NCBI GenBank assembly: GCA_018401055.1
Contig: JAGYLB010000073.1
Location: 1 to 64,000, forward strand
Reading direction: 5' to 3'
DNA length: 64,000 nucleotides
Source: Roseicyclus sp.
GTDB taxonomy: Bacteria > Pseudomonadota > Alphaproteobacteria > Rhodobacterales > Rhodobacteraceae
The translations under genes were made by a program, and so were the position numbers. The notes under the pieces were generated by a model that searched no databases, had not been told where the DNA came from, and saw only the letters and a program-made list of their open reading frames with translations. This document shows, in pieces, positions 37,724 to 49,251 of this stretch. How positions within the stretch are numbered: position 1 is the stretch's first letter; the number at the start of each line of letters is the position of its first letter.

Positions 37724-40700
37724 CTATTCCGCTGGGCTTTGCGGTGCAACACCACCGGTCGCCGCGTCAAGCTCGCGCATCAGCCGCGCCTCTTCCTCGG
37801 CCTTGGGCTTGGACAGCCCCGCCAGCAGCAGATAGGCCACCGGCGTGAGATAGAGCGTGGACGAGCGTCGCCAGCCCGAGGCCGCCCACGATCACCCAGC
37901 CCAGGGCTTCGCGCGCCTCGGCGCCCGGCCCCGAAGGACAAGATCAAGCGGAACGCCGCCCAGCACGGTCGAGATCATGGTCATCATCACCGGGCGCAGG
38001 CGGATCGTGCTGGCATCGAAGATCGCATCGCGCACGCGCTGGCCCCGCGTCGCGCAACTGGTTGGCAAACTCGACGATCAAGATGCCGTTCTTGGCCATG
38101 ATGCCCGATCAGCATCACCAACCCGATCTGGCTGTAGATGTTCAGGCTGTGGCCGGTCAGAACCAGTGCGAAGATGGCGCAGGCGATGCCCACAGCGGCA
38201 CGGTCGCCATCACCACCACGGCCGAGACGAAGCTTTCGAACTGCGCCGCGAGCACCAGGAACACGACGAGGATCGCAAAGCCGAAGGTCAGCAACAGCCC
38301 GGCCGAGGTTTCATCGAGCGTCGCCGCCTCGGCCAGCGGCACGATGCGGTTTTCCGGCGCCAGGATATCGTCGGCCAGCGCCTGCGCCTGTGCCAGCGCG
38401 GTCCCGAGCGGCAGATCGGGGTCAGGCCCGCCGAAATCTCGACCGACCGGTTTTGACCCTCGCGTTCCAGTTCCGGGGCGACCGCGCGTTCCTCGAGCCG
38501 CACGAAGGAGGACATGCGGCACCATCTGCCCGTCGCCCGCCTGCACGAAGACGTTTTCCAGATCGCCGGGATCGTTCACCGGATCTGACGGTCGACAGCA
38601 TCTGGATGTCATAGCTGGTGTCTTGCGCAAAGACCGTGCCGACGCTGCGCCCGTCCAGCACGGCACGCAGCGCATCGCCCAGCCCCGCGATCTCGATGCC
38701 AAGATCCGAGGCGCGGGTGCGGTCGATCTCGATGAACAGCTGCGGCTGCGTCGTCTCGTAGTCCAGCCGCACCTGCCCGAAGGCCGGGTTTTCCTGCATC
38801 CGCGCCACAAGCCGTTCGGCCACCTCTTCCAGCTGGCCGTAATCATTGCCGGTGACCGCAAAGGTCAGGCCGCGGCCCGCGCCGCGGATGCCCAGCGAAT
38901 TGGGCTGGATCGCAAAGGCGCGCACGCCCACGACATCGCGCAGCGCGCCGTTGATCTGGCCCACGATCTCTTGCTGGCTGCGCGCGCGCGTCGTCCCATG
39001 GGGCCAGCGTCATCACCATGAAGCCGCGCGCATTGGACCCGGTGCCGGTGATCGAGAACAGGTTGGTGATCTCGCCGCTGTCGCGCAGGGGCTGCATCAG
39101 CGCCTCGATCTCGCGCATCTTGGCGGCGGTATGGTCCAGCGACACGCCCTGGGGCGCCGAAACGCTGAGCAAGGCTATGGCGCGGTCTTCGGGCGGGGTC
39201 AGTTCCTGCCGGATGCCCCCGCCATCACATCGCGGCCGCTGGCCGCGAAAAGCGCCGCCACCAGCACCACGACCAAGGGATAATCCAGCGCCACGCGCAG
39301 GCTACGGGCATAAAGCTGCGCCAGGCCGTCGCCCGAGCCATCCGGAGCAGGCCGCCACCGCCCCCCGCACCGTCGCGCAACATGCGGCTGGCCAGAACCG
39401 GGCAGAGCGTCAAGGCCACGACCGAGGACAGGCCCACGGCGATGGCGAGCGTAAAGCCGAATTCGCGAAACAGCCCGCCCGCCTGCCCCGGCAGAAAGGA
39501 CAAGGGCACAAAGACCGCAGCCAGCGTGGCCGTCGTCGTGACCACGGCGAAGAACACCTGTTGCGTGCCCAGAACGGCGGCGGCGCGTGGCCCCATGCCC
39601 TCGGCGCGGCGGCGCACGATGTTTTCCAGCACCACGATGGCATCATCCACCACCATGCCGGTCGCCAGCACCAGCGCCAGAAGCGTCAGGATATTGACCG
39701 AGAACCCCACGAGGTAGATCGCGGCCAACGTCCCGATCAAGCGCCACCGGCATGGTCAGCGCCGGGATCATCGTGGCGCGCAGATCGCTGCAGGAACAGG
39801 AAGATCACGACCACGACGATCAGCGACCGCCAGCAGCAGGGTCTTGCAGCACCTCTGTCGATCGAGCCGCTGATGAACACGGCGTCATCCGAGGTGACGA
39901 AGATGTTCACATCCTCGGGCAGCGATGCCTGCAGATCTTCGACCGCGGCCTGCACCCCGGCGGAAATCGACAGCGTGTTGCTGGTGGCCTGTCGCACGAC
40001 GCCAAGGCCAAGGCCGGTTTCGCCATTGGCGCGCAGGATGGTTTCATTGGGCGCAGGCCCCAGCGACACGCGCGCCACATCGCCCAGCCGGATGTTCTCG
40101 CGGATCACCAGGTCTTCGAAGGCCTCGGGCGACAACACGGCGGCGGTGGTGCGCACGCTGATCGATTGGCGATCACCGGTCAGATCACCCGCTGGCGCGT
40201 CATAGGCCACATCGGCCAGCGCGTCGGCGCAGATCGGCCAGCGTCAGGCCACGGCTGGCCAGTTGCAACAGGTCGATGTCGACGCGAAAGATCGGTGCGC
40301 GGTCGCCGTAGATCTGCAGATCGGCCACGCCCTCGATTGACACCAGCCGGTCGGCGATTTCGTCTTCCACGAGACGCGTCAGATCCTGCGCGCTGCGCGT
40401 GGCCGAGGTGACGGCGATGCGCACGACCGGCTGGGCATCGGCATCGGCCTTGACGATGCGCGGCGTCTCCGCCCCATCGGGCAGATTGCCTGGCGATCCG
40501 CGCCACGGCGTCGCGGACATCGGTGGCGGCCACGTCGATATCGGCGCCCTCAGAGAATTCCAGCGTCACCCGGCTGCGCCCGAAGCGCGAGTTGGACGAG
40601 ATCGACCGCACCCCGGCGACTCGGCCCACGGCGCCCTCGATCCGGCTGGTGACTTCCTGATCGACGGTTTCGGGCGAGCGCCCGGAAAATCTGTCGTGAC

Positions 40701-40868
40701 CGAGATCACCGGGCGGTCGACATCGGGCAGTTCGCGCACCTCGACGCCGAACAGGCTTGCCAGTCCCGCGATCACGATCAGCGCGCTGAGCACGAAGGCA
40801 AGGATCGGGCGGCGCACGAAGAGCGCGGTGCCCGAGCGGCCAGCCAGTTCTGCGGTCGTCTGTTTCAC
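37724..40868 (-). CDS. RND efflux permease, HAE1/AcrB family (about ten frameshifts)
   Basis: The 3145-bp span equals about 1048 codons, normal for an RND pump, but the frame changes about ten times. Pieces in order: GTG 40868, FVRRPILAFVLSALIVIAG and VRELPDVDRPVISVTTDFPG; VGRVAGVRSISSNSRFGRSR; VEDEIADRLVSIEGVADLQI; VLATGMVVDDAIVVLENIVR (the TM4 Asp pair of the proton relay) with LSFLPGQAGGLFREFGFTLA; LFSITGTGSNARGFMVMTLA; IRGAGRGLTFAVTGNDYGQL; FGFAILVVFLVLAAQFESFV; SLNIYSQIGLVMLIG; and TLYLTPVAYLLLAGLSKPKA before TAG at 37726-37724. All pieces keep family motifs, so base-calling errors are suspected. Pumps drugs or lipophilic compounds with the membrane fusion protein next to it. Confidence 0.85.
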
Positions 40869-40890
40869 GGCGCGCCCTCCGGTGGCGGGG

Positions 40891-42067
40891 TCAGATGTCG
40901 CCCTGCGGCGCGGCGGCGGGGCTTGTGTCGGTATCGCCTGACGCATCGGGCAGGATGTCAAGCTCTGATGCCGGGGCGCAGGGTCTGCACGCCCTCGATG
41001 ATCACCTGATCCCCTGCGCTCAGATCGCCTTCGACCAGCACGCTGTCGCTGTTGCGTTGACGGATGGCGCACCGGCAACCCGCACCGCCGCGCCGTCGCG
41101 CGCGACCCAGACGAACGACCCGTCGCTGGACCACTGGATCGCCAGGGGATCGACAGAGGGCAGCGTGTCACCCGGAAAGCACAGCGCGACCGAAAACGCC
41201 TGGCCGGCGCGCAATTGGTCATCTGCATTCTCGACCTGCCCCTGCACCCGCAGCGTGCGGCTGGCGCGGTCGACCACATTGTCGAGCGCGACGATCTCGC
41301 CTTCGAGAACCTGATCGGGGCGCGCCAGCGGCGTCACCTCGATGATCATCCCGACGGACAGCTGCTCGACGAAGCGTTCGGGCACGCGGAAGTCGATCTG
41401 GATGCTGGAGCGGTCGGACAGAACGGCGATGGCGTCTTGCGGGCCGATCCGGTCGCCCTGCGACACCTCCAACAGGCCTGCCCAGCCTGCAATGGGCGCG
41501 GTGATGCGGCGCTGGCCCAGATCGAACTCGGCCTGTTCGACGGCAAGCTCGGCGGTGCGCAACGCCAGCTCCGCCTCGCGGATTGCAGATCGCGGACACG
41601 GCACCGATCCTGAGCTGCCGACAGCCGTTCGACGGTCCCGTGGCATCGGCCACCAGCAGCCGTGCTCGCGTCCAGCGCAATGCGCTCGGCGTCATCGTCC
41701 AGTTGTGCCACCAGCGCGCCCGCCTCGACATAGGTGCCGGGGGTGATGGCGAGATCGCGGATCATCCCGGTCGCCTCGGCCCGCACGGTCGACCGAGCGC
41801 AGCGCCTGGCCCGTCGCCAATGGCTGTGACGCGCGCGCATTGGCCTGTCCGGTCCTCGGCGGCCGCCACCACGACCTCGCGCCGTAGCCTCCGCCAAAAC
41901 CGCGCCCGGCAGATGCTTCTTCCGGTGCGGGTGGCTCCAGACCCAGCAGGTCATCAGACGCCCGCGCGCTCCAGATAGGGCGCGGCCGACGGCACATAGA
42001 CCACCCAGATGGCAAGCGCCGCAGTAAGCGCGACCAATGTCAGCAGGCCTTGTCTGAGCAATTTCAT
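40891..42067 (-). CDS. RND membrane fusion protein (HlyD/AcrA type), frameshifted
   Basis: About 392 residues in several frames. The N-terminal anchor is GLLTLVALTAALAIWVVYVP after ATG 42067 (ATG 42082 is possible). Next come a lipoyl/coiled-coil stretch (ELALRTAELAVEQAEFDLGQ), RRITAPIAGWAGLLEVSQGD, the beta-barrel piece FRVPERFVEQLSVGMIIEVT, and the end piece DILPDASGDTDTSPAAAPQG with TGA at 40893-40891. Frames change near 40960, 41050, 41600, 41660 and further upstream. The GTG of the RND gene follows after 22 bp, so the two form one operon. No outer-membrane channel gene is adjacent. Confidence 0.8.
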
Positions 42068-42232
42068 CGCATCTTCCGCCATCTTGCCTCGCGGCCGGCA
42101 CGACCGCCTTGCCCAATACATAGCCTTGACGATGGCAGTCACGGCGAAAAAGCGTGACCGGGCCACAGCCTGCCCGGCCGCCGCATCGGTCGCCGCGCTT
42201 GATCGGACCCGACGCGGCGTTATCTGCAGGGT

Positions 42233-43021
42233 ATGGCGATCGGCGGGTCGGGGCCGCAAAAGGATCAGACAGGCGTGACCACGACCGCAGCAACGTTTTC
42301 CTGTGTCAGCTGGAACATCCACCGCGGGCGCGGCAATGACGGCGTGATCGATCCGGACCGCACCGCCCGGGTTCTGTGCGACGAGGTGGCAACCGGGACG
42401 CCCGGCGCACTGATCTTGCAAGAGGCCGACGAGGAGTGTCCGCCGCATCGCGGTTTTCTCGACCTGCCGTGGATCACACGCAATACCGGCCTGGTCCCTG
42501 TCCATACCGATGGCGCGCACAGATGGGGCGCGCAAAGCCACGGGTTTTTGGGCACGATCATTTTCCTGCAGCCCGATGCGCGGGTCGAGGATGTCACCTT
42601 GATCGACCTGCCCGGCCATTGCCACCGAGGCGCGGTCATCGTCGATTTCACCACGGAGGGCCGCGCGCTGCGGTTGGTCGGGTTGCACCTGTCGCTGTCA
42701 CAAGCGCTGCGGATGGCGCAGATGCGGACGCTGGGCCAGCATCTGTTTCGGCGCGAGGCACGGCTTTTTGCATCGTGGCGGGCGATCTGAACGAGTGGCG
42801 GCCTTGGGGCGGGCTGGCCTTGTCGCGGCGGGTGTCGGGCCTGCCGCTGTCCGGTCCGCGCGCGCGCCACCTTTCCGGCGCGCCGCCCCATCTTGCCGCT
42901 CGACCGGGTGCTCGTCACGCCGCCCGCCCGTGTCACCGCCTGCGAGGTGCTGGACGGGCCGGGCATCCGCATGGCCTCGGACCACCGACCCTTGCGGGCG
43001 ATGATCGCCCTGCCCCGCTAG
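42233..43021 (+). CDS. Endonuclease/exonuclease/phosphatase family protein (two frameshifts)
   Basis: About 262 residues. Motifs of the metal-dependent EEP fold: SCVSWNIHRGRG, ALILQEADEE with the metal Glu, LRLVGLHLSLSQALR, VAGDLNEWRPWGG and the C-terminal MASDHRPLRAMI with the catalytic Asp-His. The frame changes near 42775, where LFASWRAI should read into VAGDLNEW, and near 42870-42890 before LPLDRVLVTPPARV. The start could be ATG 42233 or GTG 42275. EEP proteins cleave phosphodiesters in nucleic acids or phospholipids. Adjacent to the glucan locus, a phosphodiesterase acting on phospholipid head groups is possible but unproven. Its stop overlaps the opgG stop, convergently. Confidence 0.78.
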
Positions 43022-44535
43022 ATCCCGCCGTCGCGCGCGCGCGTCCAGCGGTAGATCCAGACCGGGCTCACCGCCACACCGCCCGCGTCGCGCAGGACCA
43101 GCCGCAGATCGGACAGGTCAACACCTTCTGGCGTCAGCAAGAAGGTCACGCGCGTGCCGCGCCCCTCGGGCAGTGCAAACAGGCTGGCCCCAGACACCAC
43201 GCCCGCGCTGGCCGACAGATCGACGGTCAGCCCCTCGCCTACGCCCGCGAAATCCACCACGAAACGCCGCGTGCCCGGGCGGTCATGCTCGCGCCCGCTG
43301 CGGCTTTGGCGGATCGTCAGGGCGTGACCGGAGCGGCGCGGCCCGCGTCCATGTCAGGCGATAGGCAAAGCGATGCTCGCTGCTTAGGCCGCCAGCGGTG
43401 CCTCGGGTCGCCAGAAGGCGACGATATTGTCCATGAACTCGTCGCCGGTCGGAATTTCGACCAGCACGACGCCACCCCGGCCCCAATCGGTCAGCGCCTC
43501 GACAAAGGCCGACGGGCGGTCGTGATAGCGCGCCTCACTGTCCTCGAAATCCTCGAAATCGCGCGGCGTCTGCCACAGGCCAAAGGCCGCCGGGCCGTCA
43601 TCCACAAAGACCGACGTCTCGACCCGGGCCGGGTTGGCGATGGGCCGCCAGAGCGTCTCGCCCGCGCCATTGGTGATCATCAGCAGATCGCTGTCATGCA
43701 CGCGGGGGCGGAAATCATCCGACACGGCGGCGCGCATCGGCCCCTTGAGATACATCGACGTCAAGGGCGCCACACCGATATCGGCGATCTCGCGGCGCGG
43801 CAGAATCGTCACCGCCACCTCCATCACCGTGTCGGCCCCGGGGCGCAGTACCATGTCCAGATGGCCGGCCAGCGACGGGCTGTCGATCACCGCCTCCAGC
43901 CGCACGGCGTCACCCTCGGCGGGATGCAGGCGCAGATGGGTGAAGCGGGGAAATTCCTCGGGTGCTGCGCCACCTGTGCCCAGCGCCACGGCGCGCGCCG
44001 ATAGCCCATAGACCATGGCCTGCCCGATGGCGCGGAAATAGCTCGCACCCTGCACCACCAGAACCTCGTCCAGCAGGTCGGGGGCGTTCAGAGGATGGCG
44101 CAGGCGCAAGCCGGAAAACCCGGCCCCGGGCGCACTTTCGGGGATGGTATCGAAATAACGCGCGTCGAAATCGAACAGGTCGGGCGAGAGCGGCACCGGG
44201 GCAAAGCCGTCCTCGGCAGGTAGGTCGACGGTGACCGGATCGGGAAAGAACAGGCCGGGCGGCAGAAGATCGACGGCAAAGCGCGGGCCTTGCGGCAAGA
44301 TCGCCGCCCGTCCGGGGATCGGGCGGATGCCGCGATAGGCGTCATAGCTCAATCCCGCAAAGGGCGGCGGCAGCACGCCCGTGCCGTGGGTATAGGGCGT
44401 TGCCGCCAACGCGCGCGCAGCGTCCAGCAAACTGGGCGGGGTTGCCTCGTGCAAGCTGTCGGCCCGCAGGCGCAGGCCGGGCGCCAGCATCACCGCGGCC
44501 AGCGCGCCCGAGATCACCAATCGACGCCCGATCAT
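43018..44535 (-). CDS. opgG: Glucan biosynthesis periplasmic protein OpgG/MdoG (two frameshifts)
   Basis: About 505 residues, normal for OpgG. Signal peptide from ATG 44535 (RRLVISGALAAVMLAPGLRL), then YTHGTGVLPPPFAGLSYDAY and YRGIRP, GFSGLRLRHPLNAPDLLDEV, GASYFRAIGQAMVYGLSARA, TSMYLKGPMRAAVSDDFRPR, VHDSDLLMITNGAGETLWRP and DNIVAFWRPEAP. The last 120 residues are shifted: EHRFAYRLTWTRAAP from about 43385 and VVDFAGVGEGLTVDLSASAG from about 43330. It is required for synthesis or branching of osmoregulated periplasmic glucans. The ATG overlaps the opgH stop. Confidence 0.9.
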
Positions 44536-46107
44536 GCAGCGCCGTCCAGCACGGGCACTAGCACGGGCGCGGCGACCAGCGGCAGGGCGACCGGCGCAAG
44601 CCACCAGACCGCCGCCGCCGGTCCTGCCGCAACCGCCAGCGCCAACAGCGCCAGACCGGCCAGCGCCTCGGGCAGGCCCTTGGGCAAGGCGCGGCGCGGG
44701 GCTTTGCCCGATTTCCAACCACAATCGCGCCCGATCAGGACCGAGGCGACCGCTCCGCTCTGGCGCAGCATGATAAGGGGTGCGACCAAGGTGGACACCA
44801 CAAGTTCGATCAGCCCGGCCCGCAAGAAAACCAGCCGCCGCGCGACGCCGCGCGCCCGCATCATCCAGACTGCCAGCGCGCAAAGCTTTGGCAGCAACAA
44901 GACGGACACGATCAGGGCAAAGGGCAGCGCCCCCCTCACCGCGACCGCCCCCGACGCAAACAGCGCCAGAAGCGCCAGCCAGATCGGCGCAGCCAGATAG
45001 CCCATGATGCCCGAGGCGAAATGCACCCGGCTGAGCGGATGGAGGCCGGGCGCGGCCAGTAGGCGGAGATGCTGAAGATTGCCCTGGCACCAGCGCCGGT
45101 CGCGGCGGTGAAACTCGGCCAAGGTTTGCAGGCCCGTCCTCGGCGCTGCCCCGCCGTGGCGGGGTCAAGCTCCACCGCCCAGCCCGCGCGCACCATCCAC
45201 GCCGCTTCGACGAAATCATGGCTCAGCGGCACGCCCCCGAAAGGTGCTGGACCGGACAGGACCGGCAGATCGGCGGCACTGCGAAAGGCCGCCACGCGCA
45301 TGATCGCGTTATGGCCCCAGTGACTGCCCGCCTCACCCGACCATGCCGCCATGCCGCGCCCGAAATTGGGCGAGAGCAGCCGTGCCGACAGGCGCTGGTG
45401 GCGGCCGAACCGGCTTTGCGCGGGCACCAGCGTCATGCCGGACTGCAACAGGCCCGTGCGCGGCCGCGTCTCGAGGCTGTGGATCATGGCGCGGATGCGG
45501 TCAGCGCTCATCCGGCTGTCGGCATCGAGCACCATCATATAGGCAAAGCGGTCGCCGTGGCTGCCCAGCCATTCCGCGATGTTGCCGGGTTTGCGACCGA
45601 TGTTGACGGCGCGACGGCGGTAGATCACGCGGCCTGCGGACAAGAGCGGCGCCAGCGCCGCCTCCTCGGCTGCGATCTTTTCGGCCTGCGAAGTGTCGGA
45701 CAGCACAAAGATCTGCGCCTTGTCCTGCAACCTCAGGACGGTCCAGCCCCGCCGCAGATCGGTGAGCGCTGCGGATAGCGCGCCGGCATCCTCACCGCAG
45801 AGTGTAACCAGCACGGCGGTGCTGCCTTGCGGCAACCAGCCCGCGGGCAGCGCCCGCGGCACGCGCGCAGGCGCCGCAAGGCCAGGGACCGCCGTCGCAG
45901 CACCACCCGAGATCCAGATCGCGCTGAGCGTCACGAGCACGAGCGCCAAGCCGGAGGCAAGCGTCCAGTCGGTGACCGACAGCGCCACCGCCGTCACCAG
46001 CCCCCTGCCAAGCTCGCCGTCAGCGCCGCATAGGCCCAGACATGCCAGTGTCGCCCGGCGGGGCGCGGTCCGACGAACGGTCCGATATGGCTTTCGGCGA
46101 GAGACAT
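44532..46107 (-). CDS. opgH: Glucan glucosyltransferase OpgH/MdoH (two frameshifts)
   Basis: About 525 residues. From ATG 46107 the N-terminal 37 residues (MSLAESHIGPFVGPRP) change frame in the G5 run near 46008. The GT2 core follows: VYRRRAVNIGRKPGN-like NIGRKPGNIAEWLGSHGDRF, MVLDADSRMSADRI (DxD), LSARLLSPNFGRGMAAW, SGPAPFGGVPLSHDFVEAAW (catalytic Asp) and, after a second shift near 45130, RDRRWCQGNLQHLRLL (the QRxRW-type motif). Several C-terminal TM segments follow (IWLALLALFASGAVAVRGAL). It polymerises glucose from UDP-glucose across the inner membrane. It is shorter than the 850-residue E. coli enzyme, lacking much of the N-terminal part. Confidence 0.88.
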
Positions 46108-46207
46108 GATGGAAGGTGGCCTTTCTGGGAAAAACTGTGCGACTCAGCGCCCTTATCGACGCTGCACTGCAGCATCTATCCCAAGCATTGGCGGATGCAA
46201 GGTCGGG

Positions 46208-46759
46208 CTAGAGGCCTTTACCACCGACCGGAGGCCAGATGCGCGAAAACACGCCATCGCGCTTCACGATGCCGTGAAACAAGGCGGCACCGATGTGGGC
46301 GGCCAGCACGGCGACGATGGCAAGGCCCGCCCCGTAATGGATGGTCTTGGCAACCTCGGCCAAGGCGTCGGATCGTGGCACCAGCGACGGCACCCCAAGC
46401 GCATCAAGCATCTCGATCGGAAAGCCGCCGGCCTTGACCCGCACGTAGCCCGCCACCGGCAGGGTGATCATCAGCGCGTAAAGCGCCAGATGGCTCAGCC
46501 CGGCGATACGCGCCTGCCAGCCCGGAACCGTTGCAGGCAAGGGCGGAGCAGGGTGGGCAAGACGCCAGCCAAGGCGCAAGATCACCAGCAGCAAGAGCGC
46601 CACGCCCACGTTCTTGTGGAAGATGAACAGCGTGTTCTGCAGACCGCGATCCAGCCCGGGCTGAACCATCACGAGGCCCGCCGGTATGGTGAGCAAGATA
46701 AGCACCGCCATCCCCCAGTGGATCAGGCGTGCCGGCGTGGAATATCGCAGATCGCTCAT
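46208..46759 (-). CDS. Cytochrome b561 (CybB family)
   Basis: 183 residues from ATG 46759. Four membrane segments with haem-ligand His residues in STPARLIHWGMAVLILLTIP, LFIFHKNVGVALLLLVILRL, GLSHLALYALMITLPVAGYV and LAAHIGAALFHGIVKRDGVF. RYSTPARLIHW is the CybB opening signature and the C-terminal H-x2-AALFH-x12 matches as well. It may pass electrons between quinol and a periplasmic acceptor such as superoxide. It sits between opgH and the rightward phospholipid genes without clear coupling to either. Confidence 0.88.
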   Translation of the reverse strand: MSDLRYSTPARLIHWGMAVLILLTIPAGLVMVQPGLDRGLQNTLFIFHKNVGVALLLLVILRLGWRLAHPAPPLPATVPGWQARIAGLSHLALYALMITLPVAGYVRVKAGGFPIEMLDALGVPSLVPRSDALAEVAKTIHYGAGLAIVAVLAAHIGAALFHGIVKRDGVFSRIWPPVGGKGL

Positions 46760-46862
46760 GCCATGCTCATCCTTTGCTCTACGGCAGTTAGGGCCCCCGG
46801 CCGGGGCTTCAAGGATTGTGACAGGACCTTGACAGTTGACCCACCAAGCTAGAGTCGAATGC

Positions 46863-47610
46863 ATGGATCAGATCAATCCAAACCTGCCCCGCGTAACGCG
46901 CCGGTCTCTCGCAGTCATCTTGCGTACGCCGGGTGGTCAACTTGTGCTGTCCGGCGCCGTCGGGGCGGCGATCGTCGGGCCTGCGGTGCTGGCGCTGGTG
47001 GGTGCGGATGCACGCGCCATAATCTTGTCTTTCGCGGGCTACGCGGCCGGCCTCGCCCTTGCCCTTGTCCTTTTGCGGCGCGGCTATCCGCATGACACCA
47101 TCGGGCTGTGCAACAAGGTGACACTGGCCCGCTCTGGCGCTCGCCTCGGCGCTTCTTGCCCCGCTTGCGGGGAGCGCGGCGCCTTGGGTGGTTTTTGTCG
47201 TCGCGGCTGTGGCGCTGGGGCTTGACGGGATCGACGGGTGGCTTGCGCGGCGTGACGGGCTGTCTTCCGATTTCGGCGCAAGGTTCGACATGGAGGTGGA
47301 CAGCGCGCTGGCCCTGATCCTTGCGCTCAACGCTTGGGCGGCGGGCACGGCGGGCGCCATCGTGCTGCTGATCGGGCTACCGCGCTATGTCTTTGCACTG
47401 GCCGCCCGTGTCCTGCCATGGCTCGACCGCCCTGCACCCGAGCGCTTCAGCCGCAAGCTGGTTTGCGTGGTGCAGATCGCCACGCTGATCGCGCTGCAAC
47501 CGCCGCCCGTTGCCGCGAGCGTCGCCAATCCGGTGGTCGCGCTGGTGGCGGCGGCTCTCATCTGGTCCTTCGGCAAGGATGTTCTTTGGCTCTGGCGGAC
47601 GAGATCTTGA
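46863..47610 (+). CDS. CDP-alcohol phosphatidyltransferase (one frameshift)
   Basis: About 249 residues, mostly membrane-embedded. The CDP-OH-P catalytic motif D-G-x2-A-R-x8-G-x3-D-x3-D is complete in LGLDGIDGWLARRDGLSSDF and GARFDMEVDSAL. The N-terminal part (ATG 46863; LSGAVGAAIVGPAVLALVGA; GLCNKVTLAR) changes frame near 47133 into LALASALLAPLAGSAAPWVV. It would transfer an alcohol such as glycerol-phosphate or inositol to CDP-diacylglycerol. Its stop overlaps the start of the phosphoglycerol-transferase-like gene (TTGA), which suggests it supplies the phosphatidylglycerol donor used by that protein. Confidence 0.82.
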
Positions 47611-49248
47611 GCACCTTGCCGATCCGCCCTGCCCTGCGCCTGATCCTCGCCACGCTGGTCCTCCACATCCTGTTGATCCAGCCCAACCACCCCGCCGCGA
47701 TAACATGGGGCGCGCTGGGGCTGTTCCCGCTGGAATTGCCGGTGATCGTGCTGGGGCTGGTCGCTCTGGGTCCGGGGCGCGCAGGCAAGATGGTCCGGGG
47801 CGCGCTGGTGGCCGTGGTGATGGTGATCGCGGTGCTCAAGGCGGCCGACTTCGCCATGTTCACGGCGCTGGCGCGCGGCTTCAACCCGGTTGCGGACCTT
47901 GCGCTGGTCGAAGCTGGTTTGCGGCTGCTCATCGGAGCCATCGGGCCGGTGCTGGCAGTTCTCGCGGGGCTTGCCGCCGTGCTGGCCGTGGCGGGCGTTG
48001 CGGGCGCCCTTTGGTGGGCGACGGGGGTCTGGGCAGGCGTTCAGGTTGCGCGGCCGGTTGTGCGCGGCGCTCTGGCCGTGGCCGCCATCTTGTCGGCGGG
48101 TGCGTCGCCACCGCCGAGATCGGCGGTACGATGGGGCGCTGGACCCTACCTGCCGAGCCGCCCGGCGCGGCCTTCACCGCAAGAGTCGGAATCGAGCGCT
48201 GGCAAATGGCGCGCGCCACGCTGGCCGACCTGCGCGCCTTCGAGCCGCCGCCGCCGCCGATCCTTGGGCGGGTGCCGGGGGCCTGCTCGACCGGATCGAC
48301 CGCGACGTGATCGTGGTCTTTGTGGAAAGCTACGGACGCACCAGCATGGACACGGCCCTTTACGCCGACCTGCATCGGGCGACGTTGCGGGCGGGCGAGG
48401 CCGATCTGACGGCGCGCGGGCTGGCCATGGCCTCGGGGTTTCTTGCCTCGCCCACGCGGGGCGGGCAAAGCTGGCTCGCGCATGCGACGCTGGCCAATGG
48501 TCTGTGGGTCGACGGGCAGACGCGCTACGGCGCGGCGCTGGCCTCGGGGCGGCAAACGCTGTTCGATCTGGCGCAAGACGCAGGCTTCCATACCGCCGCG
48601 GTGATGCCGCAGATCACGCTCGACTGGCCCGAAAGCCTGCTCATGGGCTTTGACACCGTGCTGGCGGCCGCCGACCTTGGCTATGGCGGGCTGAATTTCA
48701 ACTGGGTGACCATGCCCGACCAGTTCACCTTCGCCGCGATGGACCGGTTGTTGCGCGACAGGCCGCAAAATGGGCACCTGTTCATCCAGCTCGCCACCGG
48801 ATCGTCGCACGCGCCTTGGGTGCCGGTGCCGCAGATGGTGGCATGGGACGCGATCGGCGATGGCCGCATCTTTGACGCCATGGCGCAGGCGGGCGATCCG
48901 CCCGATGTGGTCTGGCGCGACCGCGACAGGGTACGCGCGCAATACCGGCTGGCGGTGGATTACGCGCTGCAAAACGTGCTGTCCTACGCCGCCCGCCATG
49001 CCGAGGACCCGCCTTTGCTGATCGTGATAGGCGACCATCAGGCGGCAGGGTTTATCGCGCTCGATGACCGGCGCGATGTGCCGATCCATGTGATCGGCCC
49101 CGCGTATCTGGTGGATCTGACGCAAGATTGGGGCCTGTCGCCCGGCTTGATCCCACGCTCCGACGCGCCGGTGACAGGCATGGACCGGCTGCGCGACCTG
49201 ATCCTTGAGGCCTTCTCCACCACCCTCCCGCCAGAAGCGGAGAGCTGA
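47607..49248 (+). CDS. Sulfatase-fold phosphoglycerol transferase-like membrane protein (two frameshifts)
   Basis: About 547 residues. TTG 47607 overlaps the upstream stop. Four to five N-terminal TM segments (LILATLVLHILLIQ, LELPVIVLGLVALG, ALVAVVMVIAVLKAADFAMF) precede an alkaline-phosphatase/sulfatase domain: VIVVFVESYGRTSMDTALYA with the metal Glu and nucleophile region, RGGQSWLAHATLANGLWVDG, MPQITLDWPESLLMGFDTVL, FIQLATGSSHAPWVPVPQM and LLIVIGDHQAAGFI with the metal Asp-His. Breaks are near 48110 and 48280. This is the LtaS/OpgB layout. Near opgGH it would move phosphoglycerol from phosphatidylglycerol to periplasmic glucans. Confidence 0.82.
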
Positions 49249-49251
49249 GCC

